From NCBI RefSeq assembly GCF_007990635.1, contig NZ_AP019846.1:1922001-1986000 (forward strand): a DNA stretch of 64,000 bases, written 5' to 3'. Positions 57,232 to 64,000 of this stretch are shown piece by piece. Within the stretch, counting starts at the first letter, position 1, and every line of letters starts with the position of its first letter. The stretch comes from Leptotrichia hongkongensis (GTDB lineage Bacteria > Fusobacteriota > Fusobacteriia > Fusobacteriales > Leptotrichiaceae). The notes under the pieces were generated by a model that was not told the DNA's origin, ran no database searches, and was given only the letters and a program-made list of their open reading frames with translations. The translations under genes and the position numbers were made by a program.

Positions 57232-57639
57232 CTATTTTTTATTTAGCAGTTCTATATACTGCTTGACCAGCTCTATTTTTTCTGAATTCATATCCATTAG
57301 ATTCCTAACTATTTCTCCGATATTTATATCTGAAAATTCCTCTATTATCTCATTAGTAAGCTCCTTTTTCAAATCTGACATATCCTTATCTGTGTATCCT
57401 ATTATTTTAAATAGTTTCAGATGATCTATCTTTAATATTTTAGCAATTTTTTTAAGTAGAAGAGGATTTGTCATATTATGCTTGCCTGATTCCAGATTAG
57501 ATAAATAAGCTGGACTGATTTTTAGCATTTCTGCCATTTCTCTTAGTCCTATATTTTTTTGTAGTCTTTTATTTTTTATATAATACCCTAATGCTTCCAC
57601 AAGATTAGAGTTAGTTTTTATACTGTCATTTTCAGCCAT
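57232..57639 (-). CDS. XRE-family helix-turn-helix regulator
   Basis: 135 residues with an N-terminal Cro/C1-type domain (about 12-70): RLQKNIGLREMAEMLKISPAYLSNLESGKHNM. The rest is helical with Glu/Ile-rich segments and may dimerise. It is the only regulator gene beside the ula operon, 103 bases after ulaF, but no evidence links it to ascorbate; E. coli UlaR is a DeoR-type protein. Confidence 0.82.
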   Translation of the reverse strand: MAENDSIKTNSNLVEALGYYIKNKRLQKNIGLREMAEMLKISPAYLSNLESGKHNMTNPLLLKKIAKILKIDHLKLFKIIGYTDKDMSDLKKELTNEIIEEFSDINIGEIVRNLMDMNSEKIELVKQYIELLNKK

Positions 57640-57742
57640 TTTTTCACCTTATCAATTTATTCATATAGAAATATAATATCATAATTTTATGATTTTGTGA
57701 ACTGCTGAAACTTTTTACTACACAACAAATGCGGTCTATAAA

Positions 57743-58444
57743 TTATTTTTTCTTTTGTCCATAATAAGCATTAGCTCCATGTTTTCTCAAGAAATGCTTA
57801 TCTAGTAACTCCTGTTGCATTGGCTTTATATCTTTGTTTACCATTTCAGTAAACATTGCCATTTTTGCCACTTCTTCCAATACAACAGAATTATAAACAG
57901 CTTCATCAGGATTTTTTCCCCATGTAAAAGGTCCGTGACTATTTACAAGAACTCCTGGAATATGTTGTGGATTTAGATTTCTTTTTTCAAAAGTTTCTAT
58001 AATTACCGTTCCTGTTTCTTTTTCATATTCTCCTGTGATTTCCTCTTTTGTCATTTTTCTTGTACAAGGTATTGACCCATAGAAATAATCAGCATTTGTT
58101 GTCCCGTATGCTGGAATATCCCTTCCGCTTTGAGCCCATATTGTAGCATTTGTTGAATGAGTATGAACTATTCCTCCTATTGAAGGGAATTTTTTATAAA
58201 GCTCAATATGTGTAGGAGTATCTGATGAAGGGTTTAAATCACCTTCTACAACATTTCCATCCAAATCAACTACTACCATATCTTCTACTTTCATTGTTTC
58301 ATAGTCCACACCACTAGGTTTTATGACAATCAGATTTTTTTCTCTGTCAATTCCACTCACATTTCCCCAAGTAAATAATACCAGCCCTTTTTTTGGCAAT
58401 TCTAAATTTGCCTTAAATACTTGCTCCTTTAATTTTTCCAGCAT
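57743..58444 (-). CDS. ulaF: L-ribulose-5-phosphate 4-epimerase (UlaF/AraD)
   Basis: 233 residues of the class II aldolase fold: [35 protein letters not shown], zinc ligands [15 protein letters not shown] and a third His in [13 protein letters not shown]. It turns L-ribulose 5-phosphate into D-xylulose 5-phosphate, the last ula step. Its ATG overlaps the ulaE stop by one base (TAATG), so translation is coupled. Confidence 0.93.
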   Translation of the reverse strand: MLEKLKEQVFKANLELPKKGLVLFTWGNVSGIDREKNLIVIKPSGVDYETMKVEDMVVVDLDGNVVEGDLNPSSDTPTHIELYKKFPSIGGIVHTHSTNATIWAQSGRDIPAYGTTNADYFYGSIPCTRKMTKEEITGEYEKETGTVIIETFEKRNLNPQHIPGVLVNSHGPFTWGKNPDEAVYNSVVLEEVAKMAMFTEMVNKDIKPMQQELLDKHFLRKHGANAYYGQKKK

Positions 58445-59319
58445 TAGATAAATCCACCTTCCTTCATTTTATCCAGCATCCATTGCTTTGCCTTTTTTAC
58501 TTCTTCAATTGGATTATCTGATTTTTCAGTCCACATTTCTATTAAAAAAGGTCCTTTATAATTTAATTCCTTTAATTTTTTAAATACTTTTGGAAAATCT
58601 ACACACCCTTCTCCAAAAGGAACTTCCTTAAATTTCCCTTCAAAAGTGTCAGTTACTGCTAAAGTATCTTTCAAATGGATTCCTGTTATTTCTCCATTTT
58701 TTATTCCTAATTCCAATTCCTTCAGCGTGTCATTTTCAGGCCATGCTGTCAAATTTCCCACATCTGGATAAACTTTTAGCCATGGAGATTTAATTATACC
58801 CGCATATTCCATATATTTTGTAATGGAATTGATAAATGGGTGATCCATAATTTCTATTGATAGTGTTACGTTGTACGAAGATGCCCATTCCACTGCCTTT
58901 TTTAAATTTTCAGTAAAATATTTTTTAGTCTGCTCATTTCCTTTTTCATAATAAACATCATATCCAGCCATTTGAATCGTTCTAATTCCCATTTTATCTG
59001 CAAAAATTATTGCTTTTTGCATTAGCTCCATAGCCTTTTCCCTAGTTTTTTCATCCATGCTTCCCATCGGAAATCTTCTATGTCCGCTAAAGCACATTGA
59101 TGGTATTCTAATTCCATTATCTATTAATGCCTTATGAATTTTGTTTATTTCGTCATCCGACCAATCCAGTCTTGCAAGCCTTTCATCAGTTTCATCTATA
59201 GAAATTTCCACAAAATCATATCCGCATTCTTTAACAAGCTTTATTCTCTCAACCCAGTCAATATCTTTAGGAAGAGCTTTTTCATATATTCCTAAATTTA
59301 ATTTATTAAGATCTTTCAT
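58444..59319 (-). CDS. ulaE: L-xylulose-5-phosphate (L-ribulose-5-phosphate) 3-epimerase
   Basis: 291 residues of the xylose-isomerase-like TIM-barrel family: [86 protein letters not shown] and [10 protein letters not shown]. It makes L-ribulose 5-phosphate from L-xylulose 5-phosphate in ascorbate use. It lies 9 bases after ulaD. Confidence 0.94.
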   Translation of the reverse strand: MKDLNKLNLGIYEKALPKDIDWVERIKLVKECGYDFVEISIDETDERLARLDWSDDEINKIHKALIDNGIRIPSMCFSGHRRFPMGSMDEKTREKAMELMQKAIIFADKMGIRTIQMAGYDVYYEKGNEQTKKYFTENLKKAVEWASSYNVTLSIEIMDHPFINSITKYMEYAGIIKSPWLKVYPDVGNLTAWPENDTLKELELGIKNGEITGIHLKDTLAVTDTFEGKFKEVPFGEGCVDFPKVFKKLKELNYKGPFLIEMWTEKSDNPIEEVKKAKQWMLDKMKEGGFI

Positions 59320-59328
59320 ATTATTCCT

Positions 59329-59988
59329 CTATTTCCAATATTTATCAATTTCCGCTTTAAATGCTCTGGCAGCTGCCGCAGGATTTTCTGCTTCAGTAAT
59401 TCCACGCCCTGCAATAAATGTAAACACATCTACACCTTCAAATAATTTTAGTGTATCAGTATTAAGTCCACCTGTTACAGAAACTTTAAATCCCATTTCA
59501 ATTAATTTCTTGACTTTATTCAAGTCCTTTTCTCCCCAAGTTTCTCCAGCCAGCAAGGCATCTCTGCTTTGATGGTAAATAGCCTGATTAATTCCCGCAT
59601 CTAACCAAAGCTGAGCTTGTTCATAAGTCCAGTCACCATACAGTTCCACTTGAATTTCTCCACGTTCTCCACGTTCTTCCTTTATAGCTTTTAAAGCCGC
59701 TTTCATTGTAGGAATTGTTGCAGAACAGATGCAAGTCATCCAGTCTGCTCCACGTACAGCATTATTTTTAGCAACTGTTCCCCCTGCATCTGCACATTTT
59801 GTATCTGCCACTATTATTTTATCAGGAAATAAATTTCTTAACACTTCAACTAATTCACTCCCAACTTGTAGCAAGCACACCGTTCCAGCTTCTATCACAT
59901 CAACTTCTTCCCCAACTGATACTGCTGCTTTTATCGCACCTTTCAAATCCGAATGATCAAGTGCAACTTGTAATAATGGTTTTGCCAT
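59329..59988 (-). CDS. ulaD: 3-keto-L-gulonate-6-phosphate decarboxylase
   Basis: 219 residues from the ATG at 59988, 7 bases after GGAGG. The family pattern is clear: PLLQVALDHSDL, EAGTVCLLQVG, VADTKCADAGGTVAKN and the late VSVTGGLNTDT and FIAGRGITEAENP. It decarboxylates 3-keto-L-gulonate 6-phosphate to L-xylulose 5-phosphate. Preceded by a 105-base gap with a strong hairpin. Confidence 0.94.
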   Translation of the reverse strand: MAKPLLQVALDHSDLKGAIKAAVSVGEEVDVIEAGTVCLLQVGSELVEVLRNLFPDKIIVADTKCADAGGTVAKNNAVRGADWMTCICSATIPTMKAALKAIKEERGERGEIQVELYGDWTYEQAQLWLDAGINQAIYHQSRDALLAGETWGEKDLNKVKKLIEMGFKVSVTGGLNTDTLKLFEGVDVFTFIAGRGITEAENPAAAARAFKAEIDKYWK

Positions 59989-60030
59989 CACTTTTCCTCC
60001 ATTTCATAATTTATGCGTTTTTAAAATATA

Positions 60031-60068
60031 CTCAAACTCTTAAAAAATTATTTAAGAAAGAGTTTGAG
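60031..60068. promoter_or_regulatory. Hairpin between ulaC and ulaD
   Basis: Perfect 11-bp stem CTCAAACTCTT/AAGAGTTTGAG with a 16-base loop. On the minus strand no long T-run follows. Its CTCAAAC end resembles the 105-bp repeat family, so it may be a relic of one. It divides the transport genes from the catabolic genes and could alter relative expression. Confidence 0.5.
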
Positions 60069-60093
60069 CAATTTAAAGTGGTTTTTTTATATG

Positions 60094-60543
60094 TTATGCT
60101 TTTTCTTCTATCAAGTTATAAATATCTTGTGATGTTTTAGCCTCTCTTATTTTTTCAAAAACATCTTCATCATCAAAAAGCATTACAATTTGAGGTATTG
60201 CTTCTCCTGCATGAACTTCATCATTTTCAGCTGCCAGTCCAATTAATATATCCACTTCCTGTCCATCTGGAAATGATACTGGTTTTTTCAATGTAACAAG
60301 ACTGAAAGAATTTTTATTAACTCCCATTTCAGGACGTTCATGTGGCATTGCCAATCCTGGAGCCAAAATGTAGAAAGGTCCTAACTCCTTTGTTCTTTTT
60401 ATTATATTTTCTATGTATTTTTCCTCTATTGAATTGCTTTCCAAAAGAGGTTTCATACATACTTTTATTGCTTCTTCCCAATTATTTGCCTCTTGCTGTA
60501 ACACAACAGAATTATTTTCTTTCAAAGAATCCAGCAAATTCAT
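60094..60543 (-). CDS. ulaC: PTS ascorbate-specific EIIA component
   Basis: 149 residues of the fructose/mannitol-type EIIA fold. The phospho-His lies in GLAMPHERPEMG near residue 68. It passes phosphate from HPr to UlaB. AGGAGA precedes the ATG. Gene order matches the ascorbate operon of E. coli. Confidence 0.92.
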   Translation of the reverse strand: MNLLDSLKENNSVVLQQEANNWEEAIKVCMKPLLESNSIEEKYIENIIKRTKELGPFYILAPGLAMPHERPEMGVNKNSFSLVTLKKPVSFPDGQEVDILIGLAAENDEVHAGEAIPQIVMLFDDEDVFEKIREAKTSQDIYNLIEEKA

Positions 60544-60569
60544 AAAGATCTCCTCTCAACTTTTATTTT

Positions 60570-60851
60570 TTAAGCTATTCCAGCTTCTGTCAATTTACTT
60601 TCCAGCTCTTTTTCATCAAGTAAGTTTAAAAGCCCTATTATTTTTGTGTTTGATCCACCTTTTAATTCAGATGCGATATGAGTTGAAGCAAGAACTAAAT
60701 CATAATTTGAAAGTCCTGATTTAGCTTCTCCTAGACTGCATGAATTTACATCTGCCTGTACTCCCAATTTTTGTAAAACTTTTCCAACTTTTAACTTCAT
60801 AATCATACTTGTTCCCATTCCACTTCCGCAGACTGCTAATACTTTTATCAT
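60570..60851 (-). CDS. ulaB: PTS ascorbate-specific EIIB component
   Basis: 93 residues with the phospho-Cys near the N-terminus in VLAVCGSGMGTSMIM. It receives phosphate from UlaC and gives it to ascorbate during import by UlaA. The ATG at 60851 is preferred to the GTG codon before it. Confidence 0.93.
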   Translation of the reverse strand: MIKVLAVCGSGMGTSMIMKLKVGKVLQKLGVQADVNSCSLGEAKSGLSNYDLVLASTHIASELKGGSNTKIIGLLNLLDEKELESKLTEAGIA

Positions 60852-60880
60852 CACTATTCACTTCTTTCCTTTTTTTTATT

Positions 60881-62404
60881 TTAATTTTCTTCTAAATCTA
60901 CTGTACCTTCATAATATTGCTCTTTATTTTTAGATTTTGCATATTGAATTTGAGGAATTATAAGCATTGCAGCAATTACCAATACATACCCTATTATTCC
61001 TAAATATTTCATTACAAATCCTTGCGCTAGCCATACCGTACTTTGGTCGATATTTCCATGCCATCCACCTTTTAACTGGAATAACGCTACAGCCACAGCT
61101 CCGCATAATACTTGCAATACTCCTGATAAAGCTGATAATATGAATGCAGCTCTTGCTCCTCCACGTTTATCAGCATACACAGCAATAGTTGCATTATCAA
61201 AGAACACTGGAACGAATCCTGTTATAATAAATACAGGCGATTTGAATATTAATAATCCTGCTATTGAAATAAATTGAGCTATTGTTCCTACTAAAAATCC
61301 GAATAATACTGCACTTGGCGATCCAAATCCATAAGAAGCCGCACAATCTACTGCAGGCAATGATCCAGGCAATATTTTATTTGAAATACCTTGGAATGAT
61401 ACTGTCAATTCTGATACGAACATTCTAACTCCTGTTTTCAAAATTGTTAAATATACTGCAAACAATAATGTTGTTGAAACAATATAAGTACCAAATGAAA
61501 GTTTTTTAGGATCAAATGCCCCTGCTGCAACACCATTAGGATTTATAACTGGACAAGTCTGTACACTATTTTCAATAACACATTTACCAAATTTCGCAGT
61601 AAAGAATTCAGGCCCTAGCACCCACATTATGATTCCAAAGAACACTATCATTATAAGTCCTGTTGCAATAATATCATCGTGAAGCATTGATAACCATTTA
61701 GGCAATTTCAAATCATCTAGTTTCTTTTTAGGATTTCCTATTTTAGGAGCCAATTTATCTGCCACCCATATAGCAAACATTTGTTGATGCCCTATTGCAA
61801 ATCCAGCATTTTCTGTTAATCTCTGAGTTGGTTCCACTGATAAGTTTGATCCAACTGCCCAATATATTCCTGCAAAAATTCCTATTAATATTACTCCCTT
61901 TATATTTTGGAACTGAGGAAACAGGAAGAATATCATCCAAGCTGCTGTAGAAGCCTGTTGTTGCATAATATGCCCTGTTATGAACAATGTTCTTACTTTA
62001 GTAAATTTTCTAAATAACACTAATAGTATATTTATAACAAATCCTATAAGAAGTGCCATCATAACAGCCGCTGCCAAATTAGATTTAGATGAATCCTGTT
62101 CAATAATATTTTTTATTGCTTCATCCACAGCCTGTAATCCAAAGTAGGGATCTATAACGGCCGCATTTAATTCAAATTTAGTCTTTAATGCCGCTAGTAT
62201 TGGTCTAAACGTTGTTACTAGCCCTCCTGCACCGACATTCAATATCATGTATCCTACAGTTGCCTTAATAAACCCTCCAACTGCCTCGTATATTTTTTTA
62301 CCTAAGAACAAATATCCAACAAAAACCAGTAAACCTACAAAAAATTCTGGCTTAGTTAAAATATTTTGTCCAAACCATGTTCCAATTGCCATTAATAAAT
62401 TCAT
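60881..62404 (-). CDS. ulaA: PTS ascorbate-specific EIIC permease
   Basis: 507 residues with eleven or so hydrophobic helices. UlaA features: an N-terminal NILTKPEFFVGLLVFVGY, VGGFIKATVGYMILNVGAGGLV, HIMQQQASTAAW, ENAGFAIGHQQMF and ADKRGGARAAF. It moves L-ascorbate across the inner membrane as L-ascorbate 6-phosphate. The loop with two Cys (FGKCVIENSVQTCPV) around residue 275 may be specific to this lineage. Confidence 0.95.
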   Translation of the reverse strand: MNLLMAIGTWFGQNILTKPEFFVGLLVFVGYLFLGKKIYEAVGGFIKATVGYMILNVGAGGLVTTFRPILAALKTKFELNAAVIDPYFGLQAVDEAIKNIIEQDSSKSNLAAAVMMALLIGFVINILLVLFRKFTKVRTLFITGHIMQQQASTAAWMIFFLFPQFQNIKGVILIGIFAGIYWAVGSNLSVEPTQRLTENAGFAIGHQQMFAIWVADKLAPKIGNPKKKLDDLKLPKWLSMLHDDIIATGLIMIVFFGIIMWVLGPEFFTAKFGKCVIENSVQTCPVINPNGVAAGAFDPKKLSFGTYIVSTTLLFAVYLTILKTGVRMFVSELTVSFQGISNKILPGSLPAVDCAASYGFGSPSAVLFGFLVGTIAQFISIAGLLIFKSPVFIITGFVPVFFDNATIAVYADKRGGARAAFILSALSGVLQVLCGAVAVALFQLKGGWHGNIDQSTVWLAQGFVMKYLGIIGYVLVIAAMLIIPQIQYAKSKNKEQYYEGTVDLEEN

Positions 62405-62475
62405 GATTTTTCTCCTTTATATATTTTTTTAATAATTTCATTTTATCCAAATATTTTTCCATATATTTAATTTTC

Positions 62476-63537
62476 CTACAAGAATGATTTGAATGGCAAA
62501 TCAGGTTCTATTGTAAATGCGTCTTCAAATCCTCTTCTGTACATATATTCCATATCATCTTTGTTATCAGGGAATACAAATTTCCCTCCAGGCTGCCATA
62601 TATATGGCTTAAATTCATACTTCATTCTGTCTTTTCTATAATTCCACAATAATGTTATTTCTTTTGGATCTGCCATAAAGTTAGACCAAATATCGTGATG
62701 AAGCGGTATAACAACTTGTGTTTTCAATTCTTCAGCTACTCTTAGCACATCTGAAGAAGTCAATTTATCTGTCATTCCTCTTGGATTGTCTCCATATCCT
62801 ACAAATGCCACATCTACTTTATTTTCATCTCCATGTTTTACAAAATAGTTTGAATGGTGTGAATCTCCTGCATTGTAAATATTTCCACCTGTTGTTTCAA
62901 CTAAATAGTTTACTGCCATTTCATCCATATCAGGCGGTAAATTTCCTTTTAATGTTACATCTTCAGCAACTGTTAAAAGCATAGTTCTGTCAAATGATTC
63001 CAATGCTTTTATTTTTGCATCTTTTATTGTAATTTCATCTCCTGGTTTTACTTGTACCAGTCTATCTTCAGGCACTCCCCATTTTCTCCAAATTTCAATA
63101 CATGTTTTTGGTCCTACGAATTTTGCTTCTGGACAATTTTTTACAACTGCCGCCGCAACATTTACATCTATATGGTCACTATGTGAATGTGTTGCAAGCA
63201 ATGCATCAAGACCTTCTATTGCAAAAGGATCTATTACGCACGGAGTAAGTCTCAAGTTTGGCTGTAAAGCTACACATCCGACTGCTCTTTGATGCTGATG
63301 CTTAGGTTTCATTAATTTATTTTTTTGACTTCTTTTACCTGTTGCTACCCAGATATCCATTGCAATATTTGCATTTCCTTCTGTTTTTATCCAAAGTCCC
63401 ATGTTTCCAAGCCACCACATTGCTACAGTTTTTGGTTTTACTACTGTTTCGGCTATTTCCTCATTTAACCAAGTTCCCCATTCAGGAAATGTTCCTAAAA
63501 TCCAAGATTCTCTTGTGATTTCATCTAATTTTGACAT
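62476..63537 (-). CDS. ulaG: L-ascorbate-6-phosphate lactonase
   Basis: 353 residues of the metallo-beta-lactamase fold with HSHSDHID near residue 115, further metal ligands in [11 protein letters not shown] and [11 protein letters not shown], and the UlaG start block [19 protein letters not shown]. It opens the lactone of ascorbate 6-phosphate to 3-keto-L-gulonate 6-phosphate. It is the first gene of the operon, as in E. coli. TAGGAGGG precedes the ATG. Confidence 0.95.
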   Translation of the reverse strand: MSKLDEITRESWILGTFPEWGTWLNEEIAETVVKPKTVAMWWLGNMGLWIKTEGNANIAMDIWVATGKRSQKNKLMKPKHQHQRAVGCVALQPNLRLTPCVIDPFAIEGLDALLATHSHSDHIDVNVAAAVVKNCPEAKFVGPKTCIEIWRKWGVPEDRLVQVKPGDEITIKDAKIKALESFDRTMLLTVAEDVTLKGNLPPDMDEMAVNYLVETTGGNIYNAGDSHHSNYFVKHGDENKVDVAFVGYGDNPRGMTDKLTSSDVLRVAEELKTQVVIPLHHDIWSNFMADPKEITLLWNYRKDRMKYEFKPYIWQPGGKFVFPDNKDDMEYMYRRGFEDAFTIEPDLPFKSFL

Positions 63538-63569
63538 AATTGTCCCTCCTAAAAATGTTATTAAATTGT

Positions 63570-63624
63570 ATATATCGTTTTCTTTTTGCTAACAATAGTA
63601 TACCCCACTTTTTTTTAAAGTCAA
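63570..63624 (-). promoter_or_regulatory. ula operon promoter with a cre-like site
   Basis: On the minus strand TTGACT (63619-63624), 16 bases, then TATACT (63597-63602). Just downstream lies AGAAAACGATATAT (63570-63583), matching about 10 of 14 positions of the CcpA cre consensus. Promoter assignment is good; catabolite control is only a suggestion. Confidence 0.6.
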
Positions 63625-63647
63625 TAATTTTTCAAAAAAATTTTTAT

Positions 63648-63690
63648 AAAAATAAAAGAGGCATAATCAGCCTCTTCTAAAATGTTATTA
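63648..63690 (-). terminator. Terminator of smpB
   Basis: AGAGGC/GCCTCT stem with a seven-base loop; on the minus strand TTTTATTTTTA follows. It lies about 75 bases after the smpB stop. Confidence 0.7.
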
Positions 63691-63762
63691 TTAAAACAAA
63701 TAATTTTTACTTTAATTTGTATATTATTGTCTATTTTTTATTTAAAAATATTTTATTCTCAT

Positions 63763-64000
63763 CTATCTTCCAAAATTCTTTTGAATTTTCTTCATATCCC
63801 TGTCAATGTCTTTCCTTTTCAGCGATTCCCTCTTATCATGCATCTTTTTACCTTTTGCCAGCCCTATTTCCATTTTTACAAGCCTTTGCTTTGTGTAAAC
63901 TGAAATTGGAACAATAGTGTATCCCTGTTCCTTAATTTTTTCGCTCCATTTCTTTATTTCACGTCTATTCAAAAGCAATTTTCTCACACGAGATTCTGCC
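63763..64000 (-). CDS. smpB: SsrA-binding protein SmpB (5' end outside window)
   Basis: The last 78 or so residues of SmpB: AESRVRKLLLNRREIKKW, TIVPISVYTKQRLVKMEIG and the basic tail AKGKKMHDKRES that enters the ribosome with tmRNA. The frame stays open to the window edge (AESRV precedes the apparent GTG at 63987), so the true start is beyond 64000. SmpB brings tmRNA to stalled ribosomes. No tmRNA gene is visible here. Confidence 0.93.
   Translation of the reverse strand, partial: AESRVRKLLLNRREIKKWSEKIKEQGYTIVPISVYTKQRLVKMEIGLAKGKKMHDKRESLKRKDIDRDMKKIQKNFGR

Overview
The window looks like chromosomal DNA of a very AT-rich, diderm, anaerobic bacterium of the Fusobacteriota, most likely Leptotrichia or a close relative. 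The pointers are seen in the sequence: two tandem FadA-family adhesins, an LptD-type outer-membrane assembly protein, an OmpA-like protein, large autotransporters, an anaerobic (class III) ribonucleotide reductase, and strong A/T codon bias. The genus is inferred, not proven. No rRNA, tRNA, CRISPR array or prophage was recognised.

Layout. 0.4-4.3 kb: biotin carboxylase and 5-oxoprolinase subunit A, an alpha/beta hydrolase and an 8-oxoguanine glycosylase. 4.4-7.4 and 21.2-24.2 kb: two S8-protease lipoprotein autotransporters with unrelated-looking passengers but almost identical 390-residue C-terminal ends. 7.7-13.6 kb: biotin transporter BioY, then a DtxR-type regulator with a complete metal ABC transporter, preceded by a clear promoter and two operator palindromes. 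14-18.6 kb: nrdD-nrdG under two NrdR-type boxes, and guaA. 18.7-20.1 kb: small or decayed genes. 24.3-31 kb: a lysozyme-inhibitor-like gene with an NlpC/P60 hydrolase, META-domain protein, PhzF protein, EamA transporter, two FadA adhesins and enolase. 31-38.5 kb: a frameshifted lipoprotein gene, a secreted protein, two metallophosphoesterases/5'-nucleotidases, a MazG-like protein and a frameshifted IS. 38.6-53.2 kb: an Arg-rich secreted peptide, acyltransferase, OmpA-like protein, CutC, LptD, a Ktr potassium system (ktrB frameshifted), MarR, AI-2E-type permease, Der, DUF1304, Map and Adk. 53.5-64 kb: phosphohexomutase, split transketolase, an XRE regulator, a full L-ascorbate (ula) operon and the end of smpB.

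How the genes work together. The ula operon (ulaGABCDEF on the minus strand) imports and phosphorylates ascorbate and turns it into D-xylulose 5-phosphate. The adjacent split transketolase can feed this into glycolysis. BioY can supply biotin for the biotin-dependent carboxylase. The DtxR-type protein probably controls its own operon for Mn/Zn/Fe uptake. NrdD/NrdG fit anaerobic DNA synthesis. Much of the rest builds or decorates the outer membrane and cell surface.

The most unusual material is non-coding. One dispersed element family (near 1-383, 10515-10690, 34997-35400 and 56040-56170) carries terminal hairpins whose stems differ between copies but stay paired, while an 8-base loop is conserved. 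A second family of about 105 bp occurs five times between genes and looks like a MITE ending in TATA. Several genes (ktrB, a lipoprotein, the IS transposase) are broken at or near A-runs; sequencing error, decay, slippage or recoding cannot be told apart from sequence alone.
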